Assembly: GCA_049601915.1 (NCBI GenBank)
Contig: JBMYRB010000005.1
Coordinates: 62,001-126,000 of the forward strand
DNA: 64,000 nt
From: UBA8079 sp049601915
GTDB lineage: Bacteria > Pseudomonadota > Alphaproteobacteria > UBA6615
Reading direction: 5' to 3'
Positions 17,151-26,918 of this stretch are shown piece after piece. The position numbers were made by a program, and so were the translations under genes. The notes beneath the pieces are model-generated. The model was given only the letters and a program-made list of their open reading frames with translations, was not told the DNA's origin and did no database searches. Positions within the stretch are counted from its first letter, which is position 1. Each line of letters opens with the position of its first letter.

Positions 17151-17816
17151 TTACTCGATTGCCTGCCTGAGCGCAGCCGCCGTCGCCCAGGGCGCGAGCG
17201 CCAGCGCGGCCAGCAGGAAACCGCCGAGGATCATCAGTTGGGGTGTGGTGTCATGTCCCGCAATGGCGCCATCGATCGCGCCCGCACCAAAGATAAGGAC
17301 CGGAATGTAGAGCGGCAGCAGGAGCAGGGCGAGCAGGACGCCGCCGCGCCGCGCGCCCAAGGTGAGGGCCGCGCCGATCGCGCCGACGAGACTGAGGGTC
17401 GGTGTGCCCAGCGCCATTGTCGCCACCAGCGGCAGATAGGCCGATGATGGCAGGTTGTAGAGCAGTGCCAGGACGGGTGACGCGATGAGGAGCAGTACGC
17501 CGCTGGTCAGCCAGTGTGCCAACGCTTTGGCCAGGGCGAGTTGGGCAAGAGACACCGGCGACAGGTAAAGAAGGTCTAGGCTGCCGTCTTCATGATCCGC
17601 GGCGAACATGCGCTCGAGGGACAATAACGCAGCGAGGAGTGCCACCACCCAGATGATGCCGCCGCCGATGCGCGGCAGGATCGCGGCGTCGGGCCCGACG
17701 CCGAAGGGAAAAAGTACAGCGGCGAGCACGAAGAAGATGACACCCATCATGGCGTCGGTCCCGCCGCGGAACGCGAGCCGCAGGTCGCGTCGGACTAGAA
17801 GGGAAAGCCCAATCAT
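17151..17816 (-). CDS. ccmB: ABC transporter permease CcmB
   Basis: A 221-residue hydrophobic protein with about six membrane helices, starting LLVRRDLRLAFRGGTDAMMG and containing the conserved DHEDGSLDLLYLSPVSLAQL region near residue 75, both characteristic of CcmB. It pairs with the ATPase CcmA to release holo-CcmE from CcmC. Its start overlaps the ccmA stop by four bases. Confidence 0.94.
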   Translation of the reverse strand: MIGLSLLVRRDLRLAFRGGTDAMMGVIFFVLAAVLFPFGVGPDAAILPRIGGGIIWVVALLAALLSLERMFAADHEDGSLDLLYLSPVSLAQLALAKALAHWLTSGVLLLIASPVLALLYNLPSSAYLPLVATMALGTPTLSLVGAIGAALTLGARRGGVLLALLLLPLYIPVLIFGAGAIDGAIAGHDTTPQLMILGGFLLAALALAPWATAAALRQAIE

Positions 17817-18457
17817 GCGTCGAGCTCGCGCATGTCGTAACGATCGGCGTGTTTGTCGAGCAATTCGTCGAGCCGGCCCCCATGGGTCGATATGATCGCC
17901 ACACCCTCGTTGGACAGATGCGCCAGTATTGTGTTGGCCAGCATCGAGACCGCGCCCGGATCGAGCCCCGTCGCGGGTTCGTCGAGCAGCCAGAGTGTGG
18001 GCCCGGCCTTCGAGTTCTGGCCGAGGGCGAGACGGGCCAAGGTCACCCGTCGGCGTTGTCCCGCCGACAGGTAGCGCACCGGCACGTCTGCCAGCGGTTC
18101 AATCGCAAACTGGAACAGCGCGGGTTCGATGTCCGGATCAAACCCGTAAAGTCTGCCCCAGAAGGTCAGGTTCTCGGCCGCCGTGAGTGCGGGCTTCAGC
18201 GGGTCGGCATGGCCTATATAGGCAACGCGTGCGCGGTGCCCGTCGCGATCCTGCATCACATCGACTCCTTCCCAGTCGATGCGGCCCGCGGCGGGCGGCA
18301 GCAACCCGGCCAGCACCCGGAGCAGGCTCGACTTGCCGCTGCCGTTCGGTCCCGACAACAGCAACGCGCGGCCCGGATTCAACGCCAGGTCCAGCCCGGC
18401 GAACACCGCGCGCTCGCCGCGAATACATCCAAGCTTGTGTGTGGTGAGACCTTGCAC
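17813..18457 (-). CDS. ccmA: ABC transporter ATP-binding protein CcmA
   Basis: A 214-residue ATPase with Walker A GPNGSGKSSLLR near residue 36, signature LSAGQRRRVTLARL near residue 130 and Walker B LWLLDEPATGLD near residue 155. It begins at GTG 18457 with GAGGA 5-9 bases upstream. It is the first gene of the minus-strand ccm operon; transcription therefore starts in the interval 18458-18628, divergent from the SnoaL-like gene. Confidence 0.95.
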   Translation of the reverse strand: MQGLTTHKLGCIRGERAVFAGLDLALNPGRALLLSGPNGSGKSSLLRVLAGLLPPAAGRIDWEGVDVMQDRDGHRARVAYIGHADPLKPALTAAENLTFWGRLYGFDPDIEPALFQFAIEPLADVPVRYLSAGQRRRVTLARLALGQNSKAGPTLWLLDEPATGLDPGAVSMLANTILAHLSNEGVAIISTHGGRLDELLDKHADRYDMRELDA

Positions 18458-18628
18458 GTTTCCTCGATTCCCGGTGCCGCTTTTGGTGGGCCGATGGCCG
18501 GGTGGTGCGCGAACCTAGCAAAGTGTTGATCGTCTGCCGAGCGTGCTTGTTGGTCCGGTTGTGGCGGCGTCGAAGACAGGCAACACTTGGCGGGTATCTA
18601 TATCGTCGTATCGACGGGGAGAAAGTTC

Positions 18629-19045
18629 ATGTCGCTTGAAGACAACAAGGCCGTGGCGCGAAGGTTTTTTGAGGAATTCACCGACGGCAATCTGGATGCG
18701 GTCGCCGATCTGATGCACGCCGAACATGTTTTTCATTTTCCGCTGCTGCCGGGGCCGGTCGACAAGCCCGCTCACGTGGCCGGGCAGGCGGCGGTCAAGG
18801 CGGCGTTCCCGGACTACGCCATGGAAGTGACAGAGCAGATCGCAGAGGAAGACATGGTCTTCAACCGGCTGCGCGTCACCGGAACCCATGTGGGTGAATT
18901 CATGGGGCGGCCTGGCAGCGGGAAAACCTTCGCGGTCGCGACCTTTAACGTCATGCGAATTAGTGACGGTCAGGTGGTCGACGAGTGGGATGAATTCGAC
19001 ACGGTGGAGTTTCTGACCCAGCTCGACATTGTCGAGAAGCCCTGA
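18629..19045 (+). CDS. SnoaL-like/NTF2-fold protein (ester cyclase-like)
   Basis: A 138-residue cone-shaped NTF2-like fold. Its opening SLEDNKAVARRFFEEFTDGN is typical of the SnoaL-like polyketide cyclase/ester cyclase group, as are the GRPGSGKTFAVATFNVMRI strand and the C-terminal WDEFDTVEFLTQLD. ATG 18629 has GGGGAGA about nine bases upstream. It is probably a small-molecule binding or isomerase protein of unknown substrate. It stands alone and is followed by a strong hairpin terminator. Confidence 0.8.
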   Translation: MSLEDNKAVARRFFEEFTDGNLDAVADLMHAEHVFHFPLLPGPVDKPAHVAGQAAVKAAFPDYAMEVTEQIAEEDMVFNRLRVTGTHVGEFMGRPGSGKTFAVATFNVMRISDGQVVDEWDEFDTVEFLTQLDIVEKP

Positions 19046-19067
19046 CCGACAGTGGATGCGGATAGAA

Positions 19068-19100
19068 AAAGGCCGCCGGTTGGGGGTTCCGGCGGCCTTT
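19068..19100 (+). terminator. strong hairpin terminator after the SnoaL-like gene
   Basis: A perfect 12-bp inverted repeat (AAAGGCCGCCGG, 19068-19079, with its complement at 19089-19100) encloses a 9-base loop. A-rich sequence precedes it and CTTT closes it, so it could act on either strand. It begins 22 bases after the SnoaL-like stop. Confidence 0.8.
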
Positions 19101-19399
19101 AAGGGCCTGGATCAGCGTCGGCCCGAAGGGGATCGGGGCGACGCATCGGAGGCAGACCGAATGCGTTGATGGGGGACGCTATCGGTCAGACTCCAACATG
19201 GGGTGCCAGTTTGGCGAGAGATGGGTCGCAATGCGGCCGAAATGTGGTTTCTCTCCGGCTCTGCAGTTGCGCCGTATCCCGTGCGTACGCCGCCCGGCTG
19301 ACGTTGTCGATCGTCGCATCTGTCAGTCCGATATCCCGATCCTTCCTTTCGTGAGTTCCATGGGATTCCACTCGACCTGGGTCTTCCGCGATGGTCTGA

Positions 19400-20116
19400 G
19401 TGCATGCACGCAGCAGCCGACCCGTGCGCCGGCGCTCGGCGCTCACCCGCGAGGGCCAGGCGCTTACGGAATATGCACGACGTATCCTGCACCTTCATGA
19501 CGAGGCCCTCACGACCATCAGCGAGCCGGAAATCGCCGGTGCTGTGCCGCTGGGTGTACCGGATGACTACATCACCGGATTTCTGCCGCGCGTGTTATCC
19601 GCTTTTGCGGAATCCTATCCGATGGTGGAAGTCGAGCTGCATTCAGCGAGCAGCACCAAGATTTCGCGTGCCCACGGCATAGCCGAAGTGGATATCGGAC
19701 TGGTGACGATCGAGATGGTCGAGCAGTAATGCCGGCTGGTGCGCCGTGAACCCGTCGTTTGGGCCAAGTCGCGGCGTCATGTGGTGCATGAGCGCAATCC
19801 GGTACCGCTCGCCGTGTTTGAGCCGGGTTGTTCATTTCGCAAATGGGCCGTCGAGTGTCTCGACAGCGTGGGCCGTCCCCACCGTATCGCCTATTCGAGC
19901 GAAAGCTTTGCCGGCTTGGTGGCCAGCGTGGAAGCCGGGCTCGCCGTCACGATCTTGCCGCTTAGCTGCATGTCGGCGGATTTCCGCGAGCTTCTGCCTG
20001 ACGAGGGCTTTCCGGTCTTGCCCGCGGTCGATATAGGTCTGATTCCGCCACGGGGAGACGTTGGTCCCGCGGTACATGCCCTGGCCAAGCACATCGCGCA
20101 GGGTGCTTCGCCATAA
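19400..20116 (+). pseudogene. LysR-family regulator, 5' truncated with an in-frame TAA
   Basis: From about 19400 the frame reads SALTREGQALTEYARRILHL, the linker helix that follows a LysR DNA-binding domain. It continues into the effector domain (AGAVPLGVPDDYITGFLPRV), stops at TAA 19727-19729, and continues in the same frame as CRLVRREPVVWAKSRR through GLVASVEAGLAVTILPLS to a natural stop at 20116. The winged-helix N-terminus is missing: the 300 bases upstream (19101-19399) show no HTH in any frame and no gene I recognise. Two independent lesions make this a pseudogene. Confidence 0.85.
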
Positions 20117-20254
20117 GATTTATGGCGTCCTGCTGCTTGGAGTCACCGGACGTTTGGCATATAACCGCCCCGAATTGGCGCTGCCCGGGTCACCACCCGC
20201 ACGCCAGCTTCCGTATCATCAGATGAATTCCCTTTCGGGAAGGAGAGAACGTCC

Positions 20255-22930
20255 ATGAGCGCGACCGGACAGGACAGCCTGAAGACCCGCCGAACTCTTA
20301 ACGTTGCGGGGCAGAGCTATGACTATTTCAGCCTCGAAGCCGCCTCCGAGAAACTCGGCGATGTATCGCGTTTGCCGTATTCCCTGAAGGTGCTGCTGGA
20401 AAACCTGCTGCGCTACGAAGACGGGCGCACCGTCTCGACGGACGATGTGCGGGCCTTGGCGGACTGGCTCAAGGAGCGGCGTTCGCCCCGCGAGATCGCC
20501 TACCGGCCGGCGCGCGTGCTGATGCAGGACTTCACGGGTGTGCCTGCGGTTGTCGATCTGGCGGCCATGCGTGACGCGGTGGAAAACCTCGATGCCGACC
20601 CGCGGCTGATCAACCCGCTCTCATCGGTGGATCTGGTGATCGACCATTCGGTGATGGTCGATCATTTCGGTGATGACGGCGCCTTCGAAAAGAATGTCGA
20701 GCTCGAATTCGAGCGCAACGGCGAGCGCTACGAGTTCCTGCGTTGGGGCCAGGGCGCGTTCGACAATTTCCGCGTTGTTCCGCCGGGAACCGGCATCTGC
20801 CATCAAGTGAACCTGGAGTATCTGGCACAGACCGTCTGGACAGCCGAGGAAGACGGCAAGACCATCGCTTATCCCGACACGCTCGTTGGCACTGACAGCC
20901 ATACCACCATGGTCAACGGGCTCGGTGTTCTGGGTTGGGGTGTCGGCGGGATCGAGGCCGAGGCCGCGATGCTCGGTCAGCCGATCTCGATGGTTGTCCC
21001 CGAGGTCATCGGGTTCCGTCTCTATGGCGAACTCAAGGAAGGCATGACGGCAACGGATTTGGTTTTGACAGTCACACAGATGCTGCGCGCCAAGGGCGTC
21101 GTCGGCAAGTTCGTCGAGTTCTACGGCGACGGCCTCGATCATCTGACCCTGGCCGACCGGGCGACGATCTCGAACATGGCACCGGAATATGGCGCGACCT
21201 GCGGAATCTTCCCGGTCGATGAAGAGACCCTGCGCTACATGCGTTTCACCGGTCGCAGCGATGAAACCGTCGCGCTGGTCGAGGCCTATGCAAAGGCCCA
21301 GGGCATGTGGCGTATCAAGGGCGAATGGAACCCGGCCTTCACCGACACCCTCAGCCTGGATCTGTCCAGTGTGGAACCGTCGCTGGCCGGGCCTAAGCGT
21401 CCGCAGGACCGTGTGGCGCTGTCGGACATGGTCTCGTCGGCCAATGCCGCCCTTGCGGACATGGGTGCCGGTGCGGCCACCGTCGTCGAAGGCACGGACT
21501 ACGATATCTCGCCCGCTGACGTTGTCATCGCGGCGATCACCAGCTGCACCAACACCTCGAACCCGTCGGTTCTCGTGGCGGCGGGGCTGGTTGCCAAAAA
21601 GGCGCGTGAGCGGGGCCTGGACCGCAAGCCCTGGGTCAAAACGTCGTTTGCGCCGGGCAGCCAGGTGGTCACCGACTATCTCGAGGCCGCCGGTCTGCAA
21701 AGTCATCTCGACGAGATCGGCTTCGATCTGGTCGGCTATGGCTGCACCACCTGCATTGGCAACTCCGGCCCGTTGAAGCCAGAAATTCACGAGGCGATCG
21801 TCGAGGGTGATGTTGGGGTCGGCGCCGTGTTGTCGGGCAACCGCAACTTCGAAGGTCGTGTACATCCGTTGACGAAGCTCAACTATCTGGCGTCGCCGCC
21901 GCTGGTGGTCGCCTATGCGATCGCGGGTTCGATGCTGGTCGATGTCTACAATGACGCGCTGGGTCAGGATCAGGAGGGCAATGACGTGTTCCTGAAAGAC
22001 ATCTGGCCGAGCAACGCCGAGGTGCAGGAAATTCTCGACAATGTCCTGACTGCCCAGATGTTCCGGAAGCGCTACGACAACGTCTTCGAAGGCGACAAGG
22101 AGTGGCAGGACATCAAGACCTCGACCGGGCTGACATACGAGTGGAACGACGGCTCGACCTATGTCCGTCATCCCAGCTTCTTCGAGGATATGGCACCGGA
22201 ACCCGGCGCGATGTCCGATGTCATCGGCGCGCGTCCCCTGGCGATTCTCGCCGACAGTGTGACCACCGACCATATCTCGCCAGCCGGCTCAATCAAGGAA
22301 GACGGCCCCGCGGGCGATTATCTGAAGATGCACCAGGTCCGGCCGATCGATTTCAATTCGTTCGGCTCGCGTCGCGGCAATCACGAGGTGATGATGCGGG
22401 GCACGTTTGCCAACATCCGTATCCGCAACGAGATGGCCCCGGGCACCGAGGGTGGTGAGACCATCCACTATCCGTCGGGCGAGCAGATGTCGATCTATGA
22501 TGCGGCCGTGCGTTATCAGGCCGACGAGGTGCCGCTGGTCATCGTCGGTGGCCGTGAATATGGCACGGGTTCGTCGCGTGACTGGGCCGCGAAGGGTACA
22601 CGATTGCTTGGCGTCAAGGCCGTCATCGTCGAAAGCTTCGAGCGCATCCATCGCTCGAACCTTGTCGGCATGGGCGTGCTGCCGCTGCAGTTCCCTGAGG
22701 GCGCGACGCGCAAGACGTTCGAGCTGACGGGGCGCGAGGAGTTCGACATCGTCGGCGTGGCCGAAGGCCTCAAGCCGCGATCAAACCTCGGCTGCACCAT
22801 CACCTATGAGGACGGCGCGACCAAGGAAGTCGAACTTCTCTGCCGGATCGACACGCTGGATGAGCTGGAATACTACCGTCATGGCGGCATCCTCCAGTAT
22901 GTGTTGCGCAACATGCTGGACGCGGCTTGA
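20255..22930 (+). CDS. acnA: aconitate hydratase A
   Basis: An 891-residue monomeric aconitase of the AcnA/IRP1 type, full length. Seen: RVLMQDFTGVPAVVDLAAMR near residue 87, GTDSHTTMVNGLGVLGWGVG near residue 211, the [4Fe-4S] ligands in ITSCTNTSNP and YGCTTCIGNSGPL, and the C-terminal swivel domain with GGREYGTGSSRDWAAKGT. It interconverts citrate and isocitrate in the TCA cycle. ATG 20255 has GGAGAGA upstream. It is monocistronic in appearance: a LysR relic lies before it and a broken DUF1223 gene after it. Confidence 0.98.
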   Translation: MSATGQDSLKTRRTLNVAGQSYDYFSLEAASEKLGDVSRLPYSLKVLLENLLRYEDGRTVSTDDVRALADWLKERRSPREIAYRPARVLMQDFTGVPAVVDLAAMRDAVENLDADPRLINPLSSVDLVIDHSVMVDHFGDDGAFEKNVELEFERNGERYEFLRWGQGAFDNFRVVPPGTGICHQVNLEYLAQTVWTAEEDGKTIAYPDTLVGTDSHTTMVNGLGVLGWGVGGIEAEAAMLGQPISMVVPEVIGFRLYGELKEGMTATDLVLTVTQMLRAKGVVGKFVEFYGDGLDHLTLADRATISNMAPEYGATCGIFPVDEETLRYMRFTGRSDETVALVEAYAKAQGMWRIKGEWNPAFTDTLSLDLSSVEPSLAGPKRPQDRVALSDMVSSANAALADMGAGAATVVEGTDYDISPADVVIAAITSCTNTSNPSVLVAAGLVAKKARERGLDRKPWVKTSFAPGSQVVTDYLEAAGLQSHLDEIGFDLVGYGCTTCIGNSGPLKPEIHEAIVEGDVGVGAVLSGNRNFEGRVHPLTKLNYLASPPLVVAYAIAGSMLVDVYNDALGQDQEGNDVFLKDIWPSNAEVQEILDNVLTAQMFRKRYDNVFEGDKEWQDIKTSTGLTYEWNDGSTYVRHPSFFEDMAPEPGAMSDVIGARPLAILADSVTTDHISPAGSIKEDGPAGDYLKMHQVRPIDFNSFGSRRGNHEVMMRGTFANIRIRNEMAPGTEGGETIHYPSGEQMSIYDAAVRYQADEVPLVIVGGREYGTGSSRDWAAKGTRLLGVKAVIVESFERIHRSNLVGMGVLPLQFPEGATRKTFELTGREEFDIVGVAEGLKPRSNLGCTITYEDGATKEVELLCRIDTLDELEYYRHGGILQYVLRNMLDAA

Positions 22931-22988
22931 GCGGTTCGTCACCGTCAGTTGATTGGTTCGTGACGGCCTAGGCGTCCATATTCGTTAC

Positions 22989-23759
22989 ATGGCGCAGCTG
23001 TTGATCAGCTTTTTGAGGCCCCGATGGGGTGTGTGTCGGCGTTTTTCTGCCGCAATTGCGCTTGTCGCCTTGCTTGCGGCCGGACTTGGTTTGACATCGG
23101 TTGCCCATGCAGATCAGCGCCTAACGGTCGTCGAGCTCTTCAGGTCGCAAGGTTGTCCTGCGTGCCCGGCAGCTGACGAGTTGCTGGCCGAACTGTGGGA
23201 ACAACCCGGTATACTGGCGCTGAGTTTCCACGTGGATTACTGGGACTATATTGGCTGGGTGGACCCGTTTGCGAACGAGGTATTTTCCCAACGTTAGCAG
23301 CGCTATCTGGAACAGCTGAAACTGCCCTATGTCTATACACCGCAGATGGTGGTCGACGGCAAGTTGCATGCGTCGGGCAACCGGCCGAAGCAGGTTATGT
23401 CCAAAATCGAAAGTGCTCACGACTTCGAGCAGGGCCGTGCGGCAGTGGCGGTGACACGTATCTCGGATGGTCAGGTGCGTATACAGATACCCGGGAGCGA
23501 TGCGCTTTATCGTGGCGAGGCGGATATTATGCTGGTCTGCTTCGATGAGAAGTATGTCACCGAAGTAACCCGCGGCGAGAACAGCGGAAAGACCCTGACC
23601 AATCGTAATGTCGTTCGGCTCTTGCGTCCGGTCGCCTGCCATCGTGTATCCATCAGACTTGTAATAGACGACGACATCGCCTGCCATGGCGTCGGATGCG
23701 CCGTGCCCGTCGGGAGAATTGGTTGTTATGGTGATGGCAACTCCTCGTTGGAAACTTGA
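22989..23759 (+). pseudogene. secreted DUF1223 (thioredoxin-like) protein interrupted by TAG
   Basis: ATG 22989 opens a signal peptide (SAAIALVALLAAGLGLTSVA) and a DUF1223 start (VVELFRSQGCPACPAADELL, then SFHVDYWDYIGWVDPFA), a thioredoxin-like fold with a CPAC pair. At 23295-23297 an amber TAG follows EVFSQR. The same frame resumes with QRYLEQLKLPYVYTPQMVVD and continues to 23759, although the last 40 residues fit the family poorly. In relatives the position after R is Q, so CAG to TAG is the simplest lesion. It is a pseudogene unless amber is read through. Confidence 0.82.
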
Positions 23760-23817
23760 TTCTAGTTGGGCCATGTGACCGGTTGCAATCGGCTGCGGGA
23801 GTGGGGATGCTTGGGCC

Positions 23818-26394
23818 ATGTCTGTTCACGCCTCCCGTCCCGTCAAAGCTGTTCTGGGACCGACCAATACCGGTAAAACCTATCTCGCGATTGACCGCAT
23901 GCTTGGTCATGCCAGCGGGATGATAGGGTTTCCGCTGCGCTTGCTGGCGCGTGAAAATTACGACCGTGTCGTGCGCCTGAAAGGTGCCGCCGCCGTCGCG
24001 CTGATTACGGGTGAAGAACGGATCGTACCCGCTAATCCGCGCTATTTTCTGTGTACGGTCGAGGCGATGCCGCTGGACCGTATGGTCGATTTCCTTGCGA
24101 TCGACGAGGTGCAGCTTTGCGCCGACCCGGAGCGTGGCCATGTCTTCACCGACCGTTTGCTGCGCGCGCGCGGGCGCGAGGAAACGATGTTGCTGGGTGC
24201 CGAGACCATGGCGCCGATTATTCGTCGGCTGGTTCCGGACGTGCAGATCGAGCGTCGTGAACGGTTCTCGAAACTGAGCTATGGCGGTTTTCGCAAGCTC
24301 ACGCGATTGCCGCCGCGCAGCGCGATTGTCGCTTTTTCTGCGGCGAATGTGTACGCGACGGCTGAATTGTTGCGTCGTCAGTGCGGCGGCACGGCGGTCG
24401 TTTTGGGGGCCCTCAGTCCGCGGACGCGCAACGCTCAGGTGGCGATGTATGAGGCCGGTGAGGTGGATTATCTGGTCGCGACAGATGCGATCGGAATGGG
24501 GCTCAACATGGGCATCACCCATGTTGGTTTTTCTGCGATGACCAAGTTCGACGGGCATGGGTTCCGACATCTCTCGCCAAGCGAAGTCGGGCAGATTGCG
24601 GGCCGTGCCGGTCGATACATGGAAGATGGTACCTTCGGTCCGACCGCGGAACTGGAGCCGTTCGAACCGGAACTTGTTGCAGCCGTTGAGGCGCATGAAT
24701 TTGATCCGGTTGCGTCGATATTCTGGCGAAACTCGAAACTCGATTTTTCGTCTGCAGATGCACTCAAGCGCAGCCTCGAGGATTCGCCTCCGGACCGGGA
24801 ACTTCGTCGTTCGCCGCCCACGGATGACTACAATGCGCTGCTTGCCATGCGCGAGCATGATGACATCAAGGTGATGGCGACAAACCCCGAGGCCGTGCGC
24901 ACCCTCTGGGACACCTGCCAGATTCCGGATTTCAGCGGCGATCTGTCGGGCAACCATACGCGCCTGGTGGCACGAATTTATCGTTTCCTGATGGCCGAGG
25001 CGGGCCGGATTCCCGGCGATTGGATCGAACGTTCGATCAGCCAGTTTGATCGAGTTGATGGAGACATCGACACGCTGATGGCGCGCATCGCCGGGATTCG
25101 GACATGGTCCTATATTTCCCATCGGCAATCCTGGCTCGATGACCCGGATGGTCTGCAGGGCCGGGCACGGGAGCTAGAGGACAAGCTCTCCGACGCGTTG
25201 CATGAAAGCCTGACCCAGCGCTTCGTCGACCGAAAGGCCGCCGTCGTGACACGTGGTTTGCGCGAGAACAGCAAGCTGTTGGCCGGTGTTTCGGACGAGG
25301 GTCTCATCACCGTGGAAGGTGAAGAGGTCGGTCGGTTTGATGGGTTCCGTTTCGTGCCGCTGGACGAGGGTGTTGCGGAGAGCCCGCGCTTAATGGCTGC
25401 GGCCAACCGTGCTGTTCGAGAATCGATCGGCGCGCGGATCGCAGCGCTTGCAGGGTCCGATGACGAAGCTTTTACCCTCGACCGCGCCGGCGCCCGGATC
25501 ATCTGGCAGCAGGCGCCCGTCGCACGTTTGACTGCGGGCGCCGATATTCTCCATCCGCTGGTCGAGGTATTGCCAAGCGAACTGCTCGACGTGCCGTCGC
25601 GCGAAGACATGCGGGTGCGGTTGCAGGGATGGCTTGATGCGACGCTCGGTGCCGATCTCGCGCCGTTGTTTGCACTGACCCAGGCGAAGTTCGCTGGCGC
25701 CGCACGCGGACTTGCGTTTCAGTTGAGCGAAGGTTTGGGCTGTGCCGCACGGGTGAAGGGGGATGATCCGGCCAATCATCTCGACGCCGCCGATCGCAAG
25801 GCGTTGGCCAAGGTCGGCATTCGTATCGGCGTCGCGTCGGTTTATCTGCCGGCGCTGCTCAAGGGCCGTGTGATGGAGCTCAAGGCGATGCTCTATCGGG
25901 TCCGCGTTGACGCGGAAGCTGCCGTGGCGCTCCCGCCGTTGCCCGACGGTGGTGCCACGGCCATGGCGCGCTCCGAATTGATCGATGTTCACTGGTATCA
26001 GGCATTGGGCTTTTGCCCAGCCGGGCCGGTTGCGGTGCGCGCCGACGAACTGGAACGACTACTCGCCGCGGTTCGGCGCGGCACCAAGGAAGGTATCTTT
26101 ATTGTCAGCCCGGATCTTCTGTCGCGTATCGATGCGTCGGCGGATGTATTTGCCCGAATGATTCGCAGCTTCGGATACGCGGTGCGTGAGGAGGACGATG
26201 TCATCAAGGTCACGCGTCGTGCCTCCAAGCGGCGACCCGGCAGGCACGTGCAGGGCAAGCCGGGCGGTGCAAAGAAAGGCGGTGAATCACGCCAGAAAGG
26301 GCCCGCCAAACCGAAATCGAAAAAGCCCGCACCGAAATACGATCCTGATTCACCTTTCGCGGCGCTGGCGGTCCTGAAGGATCGAGGACATTGA
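23818..26394 (+). CDS. SUV3-like DEAD/DEAH-type RNA helicase
   Basis: An 858-residue superfamily 2 helicase. Walker A is GPTNTGKTYLAIDRM near residue 14, motif II is FLAIDEVQLCADPERGH near residue 93 (DE-x-Q rather than DEAD), and motif VI is QIAGRAGRYMEDGTFG near residue 258. This pattern and the C-terminal all-helical region match the mitochondrial SUV3-like helicases common in alphaproteobacteria. A Lys/Gly-rich basic tail (after residue 800) could bind RNA. It probably unwinds RNA during decay. Its stop overlaps the TTG start of the S4 gene, implying coupled translation, a pairing that is common in this class. Confidence 0.92.
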   Translation: MSVHASRPVKAVLGPTNTGKTYLAIDRMLGHASGMIGFPLRLLARENYDRVVRLKGAAAVALITGEERIVPANPRYFLCTVEAMPLDRMVDFLAIDEVQLCADPERGHVFTDRLLRARGREETMLLGAETMAPIIRRLVPDVQIERRERFSKLSYGGFRKLTRLPPRSAIVAFSAANVYATAELLRRQCGGTAVVLGALSPRTRNAQVAMYEAGEVDYLVATDAIGMGLNMGITHVGFSAMTKFDGHGFRHLSPSEVGQIAGRAGRYMEDGTFGPTAELEPFEPELVAAVEAHEFDPVASIFWRNSKLDFSSADALKRSLEDSPPDRELRRSPPTDDYNALLAMREHDDIKVMATNPEAVRTLWDTCQIPDFSGDLSGNHTRLVARIYRFLMAEAGRIPGDWIERSISQFDRVDGDIDTLMARIAGIRTWSYISHRQSWLDDPDGLQGRARELEDKLSDALHESLTQRFVDRKAAVVTRGLRENSKLLAGVSDEGLITVEGEEVGRFDGFRFVPLDEGVAESPRLMAAANRAVRESIGARIAALAGSDDEAFTLDRAGARIIWQQAPVARLTAGADILHPLVEVLPSELLDVPSREDMRVRLQGWLDATLGADLAPLFALTQAKFAGAARGLAFQLSEGLGCAARVKGDDPANHLDAADRKALAKVGIRIGVASVYLPALLKGRVMELKAMLYRVRVDAEAAVALPPLPDGGATAMARSELIDVHWYQALGFCPAGPVAVRADELERLLAAVRRGTKEGIFIVSPDLLSRIDASADVFARMIRSFGYAVREEDDVIKVTRRASKRRPGRHVQGKPGGAKKGGESRQKGPAKPKSKKPAPKYDPDSPFAALAVLKDRGH

Positions 26395-26804
26395 GCGGCG
26401 CCGAAACGGAAGCGGGCGATGCGGCGAACAATCGTGAGGGCACGCTGCGTCTCGACAAGTGGCTTTGGTATGCGCGGTTCTGCAAGACCCGCAGCCTAGC
26501 GACGGTGATGTGCCGGGCCGGTCAGGTCAGGGTGAACAAGGTTCCGGTCCGAAAATCAAACCAAGCGGTGCGTGCGGGCGATGTTCTGACCTTCTCGCAA
26601 GGCCCGCGCATACGGGTTATCCGCATCATGGCACTTGCGACCCGGCGTGGTCCTGCGCCGGAGGCGGCCACTTTGTATGAAGATATCTCTCCGCCGATGC
26701 CACCCCGCGCGGCTCGTCCGGCCGCCGTCGGCCTGCGAGAGGCTGGCGCCGGGCGCCCGACCAAACGAGACCGCCGTGCCCTCGACCGCCTGCGGGACAG
26801 TTGA
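26391..26804 (+). CDS. S4-domain RNA-binding protein (HslR/Hsp15-like)
   Basis: A 137-residue protein with a single S4 alpha-L motif at the N-terminal half: LRLDKWLWYARFCKTRSLAT and GQVRVNKVPVRKSNQAVRAG. Hsp15/HslR binds ribosomal subunits carrying stalled peptidyl-tRNA. The TTG start at 26391 overlaps the helicase stop. The C-terminal half is basic and Pro-rich. Linkage with a SUV3-like helicase fits RNA quality control. Confidence 0.88.
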   Translation: MSGAETEAGDAANNREGTLRLDKWLWYARFCKTRSLATVMCRAGQVRVNKVPVRKSNQAVRAGDVLTFSQGPRIRVIRIMALATRRGPAPEAATLYEDISPPMPPRAARPAAVGLREAGAGRPTKRDRRALDRLRDS

Positions 26805-26918
26805 GATTTGGCGCGGTGGACCGCGCACGAAACTCGATCACGGCGCTGTTGGTTGTTTGCCGACGGCGTGATCATGTAAGGCAGGGTCTTCTGCGGATGT
26901 GTGTTTGAAGGAGTGGTA

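Noticed and set aside
19112..19498. Minus-strand open frames between the terminator and the LysR relic
   Set aside because: No recognisable family and no ribosome site; could be a decayed oxygenase tail but not supportable.
20621..22273. 550-codon open frame on the minus strand opposite aconitase
   Set aside because: It mirrors the GC3-rich acnA frame, has no recognisable domain and no ribosome site; acnA is unambiguous.
23653..25128. 491-codon minus-strand open frame opposite the SUV3-like helicase
   Set aside because: Arg/His/Gln-rich shadow composition with no family features; the helicase on the plus strand carries all motifs.
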